Positions 7,897-15,991 of a DNA stretch of 64,000 bases are shown piece after piece. The notes beneath the pieces were generated by a model. It was not told the origin of the DNA. It ran no database searches and saw only the letters and a list, made by a program, of their open reading frames with translations. The stretch lies in the NCBI RefSeq assembly GCF_014202425.1, contig NZ_JACHGT010000004.1, forward strand, positions 324,307 to 388,306, read 5' to 3'. Position numbers and translations under genes: made by a program. The first letter of the stretch is position 1; each line of letters opens with the position of its first letter. The DNA comes from Phytomonospora endophytica. Its GTDB lineage: Bacteria; Actinomycetota; Actinomycetes; Mycobacteriales; Micromonosporaceae.

Positions 7897-7986
7897 CCGG
7901 TGGTAGTCCGAAGATCGTGCGGCGGGACGGCGCCGACGGCCTTCCCGGAACCAAGAATCGAAGTCACCCCCGACGGAGGAGACCTC

Positions 7987-9492
7987 GTGAGCAACCTGAC
8001 CCGCCGCACCGTTCTGCGCGGTGCCGTCATCGCCGGAGGCGCCGCGCTGGCCGCCACCGCGCCCCCGGCGGCCGCCGCAGACACGCCCGTCCTCGCCATC
8101 ACCGGCGCGACCCTCATCGACGGGATCGCCCCCGGCGCCCTTCCCGACCGCACCCTCCTCCTCCAGGGCGACCGCGTCCTCGCCGTCGGCCGCCGCGCCG
8201 AGGTCCGCGTCCCGCGCGGCGCCCGGATCCTCGACGCCACCGGCAAACACGTCATCCCCGGACTCATCGACAGCCACGCCCACAGCGGCGAGCACCCGGG
8301 GATCTCACCGGCGCTGAACATCGCCAACGGCGTCACCACCGTCCGCGAACTGTTCGGCATGCCCCACCTCCACGAGTGGCGCGAGCGGATCGAGGCCGGT
8401 GCGATGCTCGGCCCGAGATCGGTCATCGCCAGCCGCATCGTCGACGGCGCCGCGACCACCGGCCACCCCGACTTCTTCACCGTCGTCACCACCGAGGCCG
8501 AGGCGCGCGCCGCCGTCCGCGAGGCCGCCGACGGCGGCGCGGACTTCGTGAAGATCTACTCCGGCCTGCCCCGGGACCTCTTCGACGTCATCGCCGACGA
8601 GTCCCGCCGACGGCGCATCCCCTTCGCCGGGCACTGTCCCGACACCGTCCCCCTCGACCACGCCGCCTGGTCCGGGCAGCGCAGTGTCGAGCACTTCTAC
8701 TCGATCTCCTATCCGGCGGCCACCCGCGCCGAGGAGATCGAGCGCGTCCTCGCCGAGCCGGGGGAGCCGGGCGACCTCCCCGGCTGGGTCCGCCGCGTCC
8801 ACCGAGCCGAGATGATCGCCGCCGCGAGCTACAGCCACGGGAAGGCGGCCCGGCTGTTCTCGCGGCTTCGCCGAAGCGGAACGCGCATGGTCCCGACCCT
8901 CGTCGTCAGCCGCGTCATGGACCGCCCGGCCGAGGTCGACACCGCCGACCCCCGCCTGAAGTACCTGCCCGCCGCGCTCACGGCCTACTGGGCCCAGGCC
9001 TTCCGCGACCTCTTCGTCGACGCCCGCACCCCCGCCGAGGCCGCCGAGTGGCACGGCCTGCTCGACTTTCGCCGCCGCTTCGTGCACGCGATGTCCGAGG
9101 CGGGCGTGCCGATCCTGGCCGGAACCGACGGCGGCGACGTCCCCTACGTCTACCCGGGCTTCGGCGTCCACGACGAACTCGCCGAACTCGTCGCGGCGGG
9201 ACTGTCACCGCTCCGGGCCATCCGGGCCGCGACGGTCGAGCCCGCCCGCTTCCTCGGGCTGGGCGACCGCCTCGGCACCATCGCCAAAGGCAGGGCCGCC
9301 GACCTGGTCGTGCTCGACGGCGACCCGCTCGCCGACATCGCCAACACCCGGCGGATCCACGCCGTCGTGACACGCGGACGACTCATCGGCGCCGTCGAGC
9401 GCGCGCGGATCCTCAGCGAGGTGGAGCGAACGGCGGCCTCGATCGAGGGCGGGGCCGCGGGCTCGGGAGGGTGTTGCGGGGGACCGCGCTGA
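7987..9492 (+). CDS. Tat-exported amidohydrolase family protein
   Basis: A 501-residue metal-dependent hydrolase of the imidazolonepropionase-like amidohydrolase superfamily. It opens with a twin-arginine signal (LTRRTVLRG, hydrophobic core, PPAAAAD about 26-32), so it is exported folded. Metal ligands are visible: His97/His99 in LIDSHAHSG, a lysine in DFVKIYSGL, histidines in FAGHCPD and SVEHFYS, and an Asp in ILAGTDGGD. It ends with the family's second strand set (KGRAADLVVLDGDPL). Start at GTG 7987 after a GGAGGAG site; the Tat motif begins immediately. The substrate (cyclic amide, dipeptide or lactone) cannot be assigned. The far C-terminus GSGGCCGGPR carries an unusual Cys pair. Confidence 0.88.
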   Translation: MSNLTRRTVLRGAVIAGGAALAATAPPAAAADTPVLAITGATLIDGIAPGALPDRTLLLQGDRVLAVGRRAEVRVPRGARILDATGKHVIPGLIDSHAHSGEHPGISPALNIANGVTTVRELFGMPHLHEWRERIEAGAMLGPRSVIASRIVDGAATTGHPDFFTVVTTEAEARAAVREAADGGADFVKIYSGLPRDLFDVIADESRRRRIPFAGHCPDTVPLDHAAWSGQRSVEHFYSISYPAATRAEEIERVLAEPGEPGDLPGWVRRVHRAEMIAAASYSHGKAARLFSRLRRSGTRMVPTLVVSRVMDRPAEVDTADPRLKYLPAALTAYWAQAFRDLFVDARTPAEAAEWHGLLDFRRRFVHAMSEAGVPILAGTDGGDVPYVYPGFGVHDELAELVAAGLSPLRAIRAATVEPARFLGLGDRLGTIAKGRAADLVVLDGDPLADIANTRRIHAVVTRGRLIGAVERARILSEVERTAASIEGGAAGSGGCCGGPR

Positions 9493-9913
9493 ACGGCGAG
9501 CAATGGACGGTTTCGGATGACCGGGGACGCGTGCGGGCGCGCGGTGAGGCGTGGTGGGTGTCGCCGAACGGTCATGAGCGGCACGCCCGCTCGCCGACCC
9601 GGCGGATGCGCGCTTTCACAGCTCATGGGCGGCGGCGCCGTGAGCCCGGGCGGACCCCACGCCGGGCGCGGCGAGACGCGGTGACCGCGCGCGGGCGGTG
9701 GGGTGTGATCCGGGCAGGTGCCGCGCCGAGCGGTGAGCGGCGGCGCCCGCTCGCCGGTGGCCGGCGGGTTTGTGCCGTCGCGCCTCGCGGCCCCCGCGCC
9801 ATCACCTCTTCGAACGGTCATACGCGACACGAGGTCATGAAACTGGACATTCGCGCACGCATCCTGTCTCATTCTTGCGGTCGATCGACCGATACGTCCA
9901 CTTCGGAAACGGG
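9493..9913. other. 421-bp intergenic region with repeats, no gene seen
   Basis: No reading frame here has convincing coding character. Seen directly: an 11-bp direct repeat CGAACGGTCAT at 9565-9575 and 9811-9821, and two hairpin-like GAGCGG...CCGCTC inverted repeats at 9576-9592 and 9735-9752. Base composition falls near 9836-9900, where the promoter of the next gene should lie; I could not settle on a -35/-10 pair. Confidence 0.5.
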
Positions 9914-11077
9914 ATGCCCATGACCTCGTGCTGGAAGAAATCCGTGGCGACCGCCGCCGCGCTGCTCGGCTTGACCACGGCGGTGGCGGGCGCCCAGGCA
10001 CCGCCCGCGACCGCCGGTGAGACCGAGGCCGCCCTGCGCGTCACGCGCTTCCTCGGTGAGCACGTCGTCCCGCACAAGCTCGACCTGAAGGGGACCGTCG
10101 TCGGCGGTTTCTCCGGAATGGACCGCGACCCGCTGACCGGCACCTGGTACTTCATCTCCGACGACCGCTGGCGCTACAACCCCGCGCGCTTCTACACCGG
10201 CCGCGTCGACATCGACCCCCTGACCGGCGCGTTCAAGGGCGTGCGCGTCGAGGACGTCAAGACCTTCCTCGACGCCGCGGGCGAGCCCTACCCCGGCTTC
10301 GGCAAGGAGTTCACCGTCGACCCGGAGTCGCTGCGCCTCGACCCGTGGTCGCGGCAGCTGCTGTGGGCGCAGGAGGGCGACCGGCCCGACGAGGCGCGCC
10401 CGACGCTGCCCCTGTCGCAGCAGTCGATCCGGTGGGCGACGAAGTCCGGCGGGTACCTCGCGGAGCTTCCGCTGCCGGAGAACATCCACCTCACCGAGAC
10501 CGACAGCGGCACCCGCCGCAACACCGGCATCGAGGCCCTGACCTTCACCGCGACGCGCATCGTCGCCGCCAACGAGGACCCGGTCTACGAGGACGGCCCC
10601 ATGCCCACCGTCGAGAAGGGCGCGACGACGCGCATCACCGTCTGGGACCGCTTCCACCGGATCCGGGCGCAGTACGCCTACGAGATCGACGCCCTGCCCG
10701 CCGCGCCGATCCCGGGCGGCGGTATCACCGACAGCGGCGTCTCGGAGATCCTCTCCATCGACGAGAACCGCTTCCTCGCGCTTGAGCGCTCCTGGATCGA
10801 GGGCGTGAACTACCGCACGAAGCTCTACGAGTTCGACCTGCGCGGCGCCGACGACGTCCTCGACCGCGACAGTCTCGCCGACGGCGGCTACACGCCGGTG
10901 TCGAAGCGGCTCGTCTACGACTTCGGCGTCCTCGACGGACCGCAGCAGAACCTGGAGGCCATGGCCTGGGGACCGCGCCTGCTCACGGGCGAGTGCAGCC
11001 TGGTGATCGCCGCCGACGACAACTTCGACAGCCGGGAGAAGGCGCAGTTCCTCGCCTTCGGCGTGCGCGGCTGCTGA
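9914..11077 (+). CDS. Secreted phytase-like (esterase-like activity of phytase) protein
   Basis: A 387-residue exported protein. A Sec signal peptide (SCWKKSVATAAALLGLTTAVAGAQA) ends near residue 29-36. The rest reads as the beta-propeller 'esterase-like activity of phytase' family: GGFSGMDRDPLTGTWYFISDD, FTVDPESLRLD, NTGIEALTFTATRIVAANED, SEILSIDENRFLALERSW and a closing NLEAMAWGPRL...LVIAADDNF. These proteins are thought to hydrolyse phosphate or carboxyl esters outside the cell, but few have been tested. ATG at 9914 with a weak GGAAACGGG ahead; an in-frame ATG at 9920 is also possible. It stands alone on its strand. Confidence 0.85.
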   Translation: MPMTSCWKKSVATAAALLGLTTAVAGAQAPPATAGETEAALRVTRFLGEHVVPHKLDLKGTVVGGFSGMDRDPLTGTWYFISDDRWRYNPARFYTGRVDIDPLTGAFKGVRVEDVKTFLDAAGEPYPGFGKEFTVDPESLRLDPWSRQLLWAQEGDRPDEARPTLPLSQQSIRWATKSGGYLAELPLPENIHLTETDSGTRRNTGIEALTFTATRIVAANEDPVYEDGPMPTVEKGATTRITVWDRFHRIRAQYAYEIDALPAAPIPGGGITDSGVSEILSIDENRFLALERSWIEGVNYRTKLYEFDLRGADDVLDRDSLADGGYTPVSKRLVYDFGVLDGPQQNLEAMAWGPRLLTGECSLVIAADDNFDSREKAQFLAFGVRGC

Positions 11078-11116
11078 CACCGTCACGGGGGTTCCGGTGA
11101 CGATCCACCGGGGCCC

Positions 11117-11449
11117 TCAGCCGCGCGGCGCGTACATGATCACCACGACGCCGACCAGGCAGATCGCGGCCCCGATCACGTCGTAGCGGTCCGGCCGGAA
11201 CCTGTCGACGACCATCGCCCACCCCAGCGAACCGGCCACGAACACCCCGCCGTAGGCGGCGAGGATCCGCCCGAAGTTCGCGTCGGGCTGGAACGCGGCC
11301 ACGAACCCGTAGGCCCCCAGCGCGGCGACGCCCGCCGCGATCCACCACAGCCCGCGATGCTCCCGCCACCCCTGCCACACCAGCCACGCGCCGCCGATCT
11401 CCAGGAAGGCCGCGAGCACGAACAGCAGCAGCGAACGCGCGAGGGTCAT
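11117..11449 (-). CDS. YnfA family small membrane protein
   Basis: A 110-residue inner-membrane protein with four predicted helices and the family's fixed blocks: [73 protein letters not shown] (read in parts) and a final helix. It matches the UPF0060/YnfA family in length and pattern. These proteins resemble small multidrug-resistance transporters and have been linked to efflux in a few species; no substrate is inferred here. It diverges from the small secreted-protein gene at 11508, with an inverted repeat between the two starts. Confidence 0.92.
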   Translation of the reverse strand: MTLARSLLLFVLAAFLEIGGAWLVWQGWREHRGLWWIAAGVAALGAYGFVAAFQPDANFGRILAAYGGVFVAGSLGWAMVVDRFRPDRYDVIGAAICLVGVVVIMYAPRG

Positions 11450-11459
11450 GAACGGCGAC

Positions 11460-11498
11460 GTTACCGGGCTGCGACGTTACTCCGCCCGGCCCGGTAAC
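11460..11498. promoter_or_regulatory. 10-bp inverted repeat between ynfA-like gene and 11508 gene
   Basis: GTTACCGGGC (11460-11469) and GCCCGGTAAC (11489-11498) are perfectly complementary, 19 bp apart, and fill the 58-bp gap between the two divergent starts. The centre-to-centre spacing is close to three helical turns, which suits a dimeric or tetrameric regulator. No regulator gene is adjacent. Confidence 0.45.
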
Positions 11499-11507
11499 CT
11501 TGCCGCC

Positions 11508-11879
11508 GTGAGCACCAGGCGTGGCGCGCGAGCGACCGGCGGGTCGCCGCTTCGCCTTGCCGTCCTGCTGCTGGCCCTGCTCGCGGCCGTCGTCCTCGGT
11601 TCGGTGCACACCGGCGAGGCCGTGGCGCACCCCGCGCCCACCGTGTCGGCGTCGCAGCCCGACTCCGACGCCCCCTGCCTGCCGCATCCCGACTATCCCG
11701 AGCATTCCGCGCGGGCCCTCGGCGGTGCCTTCACCGGCGCCGATCTCGCCGACGGCGACGCGCACACCGCCGAAGGCCCCGACCGTTTCGCGGTCCGGGC
11801 CGTCCCGATGCCCGCCGAGCGGCTCACCGCGGCCGAGACCGGCCGCCTGCTCGCCGTGCTGTGCGTCTGGCGGACGTAG
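11508..11879 (+). CDS. Small exported or membrane-anchored protein of unknown function
   Basis: Not recognised. The 123-residue product starts with basic residues, then one long hydrophobic helix (LRLAVLLLALLAAVVLGSVH, about 16-35), so it is a signal anchor or cleaved signal peptide. The remaining 85 residues are acidic and polar, with Cys near 'APCLPHPDYPEH' and 'VLCVWRT' that could pair outside the membrane. GTG at 11508 is chosen because the hydrophobic helix follows directly and the inverted repeat lies just upstream. The DsbA-VKOR pair follows 81 bp later, so this may be an oxidised client or simply a neighbour. Confidence 0.65.
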   Translation: MSTRRGARATGGSPLRLAVLLLALLAAVVLGSVHTGEAVAHPAPTVSASQPDSDAPCLPHPDYPEHSARALGGAFTGADLADGDAHTAEGPDRFAVRAVPMPAERLTAAETGRLLAVLCVWRT

Positions 11880-11960
11880 GCCGACCCTGTTCCACTTCGC
11901 GCGCCCGCCGGCCCGACGCCGCCGGGTGTAGGCCGACCGCGCTCACAGACAGGCACGCCA

Positions 11961-12710
11961 ATGGCTAAGAAGAAGAGCAGGAACACCCGCCCGGCGGGTG
12001 GCAAGAGGACCCGTCCGCCCGCGCCCGCGAAGGCGCCGGCCCCGCCGCCGAAGCGGGGGATGAGCACCAACCTGAAGATGACCATCGGCCTGATCGTGGC
12101 CGCGCTCGTGGCGATCGGTGTCACCGTCTACCTGTCGGGAAGCGGTGAGAACCCGGCGGCCGCGACCGACGCCCAGGACGAGCGTCTCGTGCGTCCCGAC
12201 AGCCACAAGCTCTCCACCGCCGCCGACGGGAAGGCCACGCTCGTCGAGTTCCTCGACTTCGAGTGCGAGGCCTGCGGGGCGCTGTACCCGGAGATGGAGC
12301 GGCTGCGGGCCGACTACGACGGGCGCATCACCTTCGTCGTCCGCTACTTCCCGCTGCCCGGCCACGCCAACGGCGAACCCGCCGCGCGGGCCGTCGAGGC
12401 CGCCGCCGCGCAGGGGAGGTTCGAGGAGATGTACACCAGGATGTTCGAGACCCAGGCGAGCTGGGGCGAGCAGCAGTCCCCGCAGGACGAGGTCTTCTTC
12501 GGCTTCGCCACCGAACTCGGTCTCGACATGGACGCCTTCAAGACGGCCTTCGCCGACCCGGCGACCGCGGCCCGCGTGCAGAAGGACCAGGACGACGGCA
12601 TCTCGCTCGGCGTCGACCGGACCCCGACGGTCTACCTCAACGGCGAGCCGGTCGACGGCCCGTCCTACGACTCGCTGAAGGAACGCATCGACAAGGCGCT
12701 GGCCTCGTGA
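11961..12710 (+). CDS. Membrane-anchored DsbA-like thiol oxidoreductase
   Basis: A 249-residue protein with a basic, Pro-rich cytosolic tail, one membrane helix (about 38-58) and an outward thioredoxin-fold domain. The active site is Cys102-Glu-Ala-Cys105 (DFECEACGALYPEMERL). The cis-Pro loop is GVDRTPTVYLNG, preceded by an inserted helical domain (DEVFFGFATELGLDMDAFK). It oxidises cysteines in exported proteins. The next gene starts inside its stop codon (GTGA) and encodes VKOR, the enzyme that reoxidises DsbA in actinobacteria. The two therefore form a complete disulfide-forming module. Confidence 0.93.
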   Translation: MAKKKSRNTRPAGGKRTRPPAPAKAPAPPPKRGMSTNLKMTIGLIVAALVAIGVTVYLSGSGENPAAATDAQDERLVRPDSHKLSTAADGKATLVEFLDFECEACGALYPEMERLRADYDGRITFVVRYFPLPGHANGEPAARAVEAAAAQGRFEEMYTRMFETQASWGEQQSPQDEVFFGFATELGLDMDAFKTAFADPATAARVQKDQDDGISLGVDRTPTVYLNGEPVDGPSYDSLKERIDKALAS

Positions 12711-13297
12711 GGCCGGTCTCGCGGGCTCTGCCGTGGGTCCTGACCGGCGGGGGAGCGCTCGGCCTGCTGGCCGCGTTCGTGCTGACGGTCGAGAAGATCG
12801 CACTGCTCAAGGACCCGTCGTACAGCCCGTCGTGCAGCATCAACCCGATCCTGTCCTGCGGTTCGGTGATGAAGACCCCGCAGGCCGAGGTCTTCGGTTT
12901 CCCCAACCCGCTGCTGGGCGTCGCCGGGTTCGCCGTGGTCCTCACCGTCGGCGTCGTACTGCTCGCGGGCGCCCGCCCGCCCCGCTGGTTCATGCTCGGT
13001 CTCCAGCTCGGCGCGACCTTCGGCGTCGTCTTCGTGCACTGGCTGATCTTCCAGAGCCTGTACCGGATCGGGGCGCTGTGCCCGTACTGCATGGTCGTGT
13101 GGACCGTGACGATCCCGGTGTTCTGGTACACGACCCTGCACAACCTCACCACCGGCGTCATCCCGGTGCCGTCCTCCTGGCGCCGGGCGGTGGAGGGCAT
13201 CGCGCGCTTCCACAGTCTGGTGCTCGTCGTCTGGTACCTGCTGATCGTGGCGCTCGTCGGCGTCGAGTTCTGGGACTACTGGCGCACCCTGCTGTGA
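12707..13297 (+). CDS. Vitamin K epoxide reductase (VKOR) family protein
   Basis: A 196-residue integral membrane protein with about five helices. All four VKOR cysteines are present: loop pair Cys43 and Cys51 (CSINPILSCGSV) and the CXXC site Cys125/Cys128 (ALCPYCMVVW). The usual Ser/Trp-rich regions surround them. It passes electrons from reduced DsbA to a quinone, the job of DsbB in other bacteria. GTG at 12707 overlaps the DsbA stop by four bases, so they are translationally coupled. A strong hairpin follows the stop. Confidence 0.93.
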   Translation: MRPVSRALPWVLTGGGALGLLAAFVLTVEKIALLKDPSYSPSCSINPILSCGSVMKTPQAEVFGFPNPLLGVAGFAVVLTVGVVLLAGARPPRWFMLGLQLGATFGVVFVHWLIFQSLYRIGALCPYCMVVWTVTIPVFWYTTLHNLTTGVIPVPSSWRRAVEGIARFHSLVLVVWYLLIVALVGVEFWDYWRTLL

Positions 13298-13303
13298 CGC
13301 GGA

Positions 13304-13335
13304 GGAACCGGCCTCCCCGAGAGGAGGCCGGTTCC
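13304..13335. terminator. Bidirectional hairpin between VKOR and pectate lyase genes
   Basis: Perfect 13-bp arms (13304-13316 and 13323-13335) with a CCGAGA loop, 7 bp after the VKOR stop and 36 bp past the end of the convergent pectate lyase gene. It can serve both. Confidence 0.8.
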
Positions 13336-13371
13336 ACCGGCCCGCCGCGCCCAACCGCGCCGGCCCGGCCG

Positions 13372-14355
13372 CTAGACGCTGATCTTGTTCGCGCCGGCGC
13401 CGCCGGTGACGATGCCCTTGACGTTCGCCGAGGGGTCCAGCGTGTAGCCGTAGGGGATCGACGCGACCGAGCCGCGCGTCTCCGGCGCCCCGGAGTTCAC
13501 CGAGGTGTTGTTGCGGAACACGAGGTTGCCGTCGGGCGAGCTGCCCTCACCGACATGCGTCGGCTCGTCGACGTTCTCGAAGTAGTTGCCCTCGACGAGG
13601 ACGCCCGCGTTGCAGGTGGTCGCCACGCCGTAGCCGCTGTTGCCGGAGTAGTAGTTGTTGTAGACGTGCACCGGGTTGCCGAAGCGCACGCGCGGGTGCC
13701 GCTGGGTCGTGCCGTCGAACCAGTTGTGGTGGTAGGAGACCCGCAGGTGGCCGATGTCCTGGGATCCGTTGCCGTCACTGTGGCCGAGCAGCATCGTCTT
13801 GTCGTGGTCGTAGACGCGGTTCCACGACACCGTCGCGAAGTCCGAGCCGCGCTTGATGTCCACGGCACCGTCATAGCCGTCGGTGAACGTGTTGTGGTCG
13901 ATCCACACGTTCTTCGAGGCGTCCTGGACGTTGATCGCGTCGTCGGCCCAGCCGCGGAAGGTGATGTTGCGGATGATGACGTTGTTCGCGCCGTCGACGT
14001 CGAGACCGCCGCCGGTGATCGTGGCGCCGCTGTTGCCGAGCACGCTCTTGTTGCTCGTCACGTCGTTCATGCCGGAGATGTTGATCGTTCCCGACACGCG
14101 GATGATGAGCCTGCCGCTCTGCTTGAGCGCCGCCGTCAGCGCGCTCGCGGTCGACACGGTGACCGTGGAGCCGCCGGCACCGCCGGTGGTGCCGCCGTTC
14201 TGGCTCGCCCAGCCGGTCGGGCTGGTCTCGGCCATGGGTGTCACGGCGGCCGGTTCCACCGTCCGCGCGCCGGCCTCGGCGGAGACGAACATGCCGGAGG
14301 CGGCCAGGATCGCCGCGCCGATTAACGCCGGTACGCGTTTGCGTCGTGTGGTCAT
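13372..14355 (-). CDS. Secreted pectate lyase, polysaccharide lyase family 1
   Basis: A 327-residue extracellular enzyme that cleaves polygalacturonate by beta-elimination. A signal peptide (RRKRVPALIGAAILAASGMFVSAEA) ends near residue 28-30. The right-handed beta-helix carries the PL1 hallmarks: VWIDHNTF (150-157), calcium-side aspartates in DGYDGAVDIKRGSDF, and the catalytic RHPRVRFG (219-226), followed by VHVYNNYYS. ATG at 14355 has AAGGGA upstream; the longer open frame upstream lacks a signal peptide. It lies just downstream of the leftward uronate operon on the same strand but has its own AT-rich promoter region. It probably supplies the sugar acids that operon handles. Confidence 0.93.
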   Translation of the reverse strand: MTTRRKRVPALIGAAILAASGMFVSAEAGARTVEPAAVTPMAETSPTGWASQNGGTTGGAGGSTVTVSTASALTAALKQSGRLIIRVSGTINISGMNDVTSNKSVLGNSGATITGGGLDVDGANNVIIRNITFRGWADDAINVQDASKNVWIDHNTFTDGYDGAVDIKRGSDFATVSWNRVYDHDKTMLLGHSDGNGSQDIGHLRVSYHHNWFDGTTQRHPRVRFGNPVHVYNNYYSGNSGYGVATTCNAGVLVEGNYFENVDEPTHVGEGSSPDGNLVFRNNTSVNSGAPETRGSVASIPYGYTLDPSANVKGIVTGGAGANKISV

Positions 14356-14543
14356 GGGAATCGTCCCTTCTCGGGTGTGATGTCCTCTGCGACCAGGTTG
14401 TAATACTGACGAAATAGTGTCAATGGTGCCCATTTGCAGGATTATTGCAGCGAATCCGGACAGGGACGGGCCGACCGGCTGTCTTGCTCCCGGTTCACCC
14501 CGCGATGTCCGTCTTATGTGGACCGCCGTGTTGCACCGGCCGC
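14356..14543. promoter_or_regulatory. AT-rich promoter region of the pectate lyase gene
   Basis: Bases 14390-14460 are clearly poorer in GC than the flanks. A consensus TTGACA on the minus strand (14418-14423) faces the lyase, but no -10 stands at the ideal distance (TATTAC is 12 bp on). No copy of the 12-bp LacI operator found at 21458 is visible here. Confidence 0.4.
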
Positions 14544-14867
14544 TCAGGCCGCGCGCAGGTGCAGCCACGCGTGGACCAGCGGCACCTCGCCGAGGCTGAT
14601 CAGATGGTGGTCCTCGCCGGGTTCGATCACCAGCACGTCACCGGCCTCGAAGGGGGTGGTGGCGCCGTCGATCTCGACCAGCCCGCTGCCCTGGAGCACG
14701 CAGAAGACCTCTGGCACGTCGTGGGTGTGGAAGCCCTCGGGGTGCGTGCGCTCCCCGTGGCCGTAGGAGCTGACCCCGCCGCGCTCGACGAGGTGCCCCG
14801 CGACGACGGGGGCGAAGACGGGGCCGTCGCCGTTGCCGGTGAGGTCGGCCAGTTTGTACCTGCGCAT
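14544..14867 (-). CDS. Small cupin-domain protein
   Basis: A 107-residue single-domain cupin. Motif 1 is HPEGFHTHDVPEVFCVLQG, giving a His-x-His...Glu metal site, and motif 2 is EAGDVLVIEPGEDHHL with its histidine. It starts 11 bp after the Gfo/Idh stop, with AAGGAGG in that gap, so it is the last gene of the uronate operon. Single-domain cupins in pectin loci include KdgF, which opens unsaturated galacturonate. The present sequence could do that or isomerise another sugar acid, but similarity to KdgF is not strong by eye. Confidence 0.85.
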   Translation of the reverse strand: MRRYKLADLTGNGDGPVFAPVVAGHLVERGGVSSYGHGERTHPEGFHTHDVPEVFCVLQGSGLVEIDGATTPFEAGDVLVIEPGEDHHLISLGEVPLVHAWLHLRAA

Positions 14868-14878
14868 GTGCTGCCTCC

Positions 14879-15991
14879 TTAACGGATCGCCCAGGGGGCG
14901 GGGAGTTCGCTGAACAGCGCCGCGTTCGCGGCGGCGGCCTCGACGACGGAGTTGACGCCGTCGACGGTGACGTAGGGGCCGTCCCGCCGGACGTATCCGT
15001 CGGGGATCCGCACGACCGGCGCGGCGACGACGGACTCGATGACGGCCGTGAACGGTTCGGTGCGCGCGAACGGAGCCCGCAGGGCGGTTCCGTTCGCGCG
15101 GTGGTCGAGCAGGTCGTCGAGCAGGTCGACGCGGCCCGCGACGGTCGCGGCCGGCCGGCCCGGGAGGGCGAGGCGGTCGGTCGGGTACTCGTAGAAGGCC
15201 TCGCCGCCGGTGCCGCGCACGGTGATGCCGCCTTCGATCTTGGCCTCCTCGCCGCACAGGGTGACCGCGACCGTGATCGTCGGCCCGCCGCGGAGGGTCA
15301 GGCGCAGGCAGGCCGTGTCGTCCACCTCGATCTCGCGCGCCCGGTAGCGCTCGACCTCGACGCCTACGGGAAGACCGGGGCCCGCGACGGCCTCACCGAC
15401 TGCCAGCGCCTGCATCACCGCGTGCGCGAAGGGATTGGCCAGCGCGCCGTCGAGCGCCGGGCGACCGTCCATCGTGGACCTCCCCGCCCACGGGGAGCGA
15501 CGGTAGTACTCGTCGGGCCGGCGCCACGCGCCCGCCACGCCGATCGAGCGGATCTCACCGAGCCCGCCGTCGGCGACCGCCGCGCGCAGCAGCTCGGGCA
15601 CCGGCGACCCGAGGGCCTGGAAGTTCACCTGGCACGCGCGGCCGGTCCCGGCGAGCAGCCCGGCCAGTTCGCGGTGTTCGGCGAGCGAGGTGACCGGCGG
15701 TTTCTCCAGCAGGAGGTCGGCGCCCGCGCGCAGCGCGTCGGCGGCGATGGCCAGATGCGTGTGCGGGGGCGTGCAGACCACGACGATGTCGGGCCGGATG
15801 GACTCCAGCAGTTCGCGGTGATCGCTGAAGACCGGTGTCCCGTCGGGGATCGGGGCGTCGGGCTCGGCGCGGACGGGCGCGACGTCGCACAGTCCCGCCA
15901 GGCGGATCCTGTCCGCGCGTGCGGCGATCCGGCGGCGGTGCCACAGCCCGTGGCCGCCCGCGCCGATGACGGCGATCGAGGGAAGGGTCAT
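14879..15991 (-). CDS. Gfo/Idh/MocA family oxidoreductase (second copy)
   Basis: A 370-residue NAD(P)-dependent sugar or sugar-acid dehydrogenase. The Rossmann fold opens with IAVIGAGGHGLWHRRRI; the family's VVVCTPPHTH and LLLEKPPVTS (Glu-Lys-Pro) sites follow. The C-terminal half is the alpha/beta substrate domain. Its ATG overlaps the stop of the preceding reductase gene by 4 bases, so it is coupled to the uronate operon. It may oxidise galacturonate-type or fucose-type sugars, or interconvert epimers. It is not closely similar to the first Gfo/Idh gene of the same operon. Confidence 0.88.
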   Translation of the reverse strand: MTLPSIAVIGAGGHGLWHRRRIAARADRIRLAGLCDVAPVRAEPDAPIPDGTPVFSDHRELLESIRPDIVVVCTPPHTHLAIAADALRAGADLLLEKPPVTSLAEHRELAGLLAGTGRACQVNFQALGSPVPELLRAAVADGGLGEIRSIGVAGAWRRPDEYYRRSPWAGRSTMDGRPALDGALANPFAHAVMQALAVGEAVAGPGLPVGVEVERYRAREIEVDDTACLRLTLRGGPTITVAVTLCGEEAKIEGGITVRGTGGEAFYEYPTDRLALPGRPAATVAGRVDLLDDLLDHRANGTALRAPFARTEPFTAVIESVVAAPVVRIPDGYVRRDGPYVTVDGVNSVVEAAAANAALFSELPAPWAIR

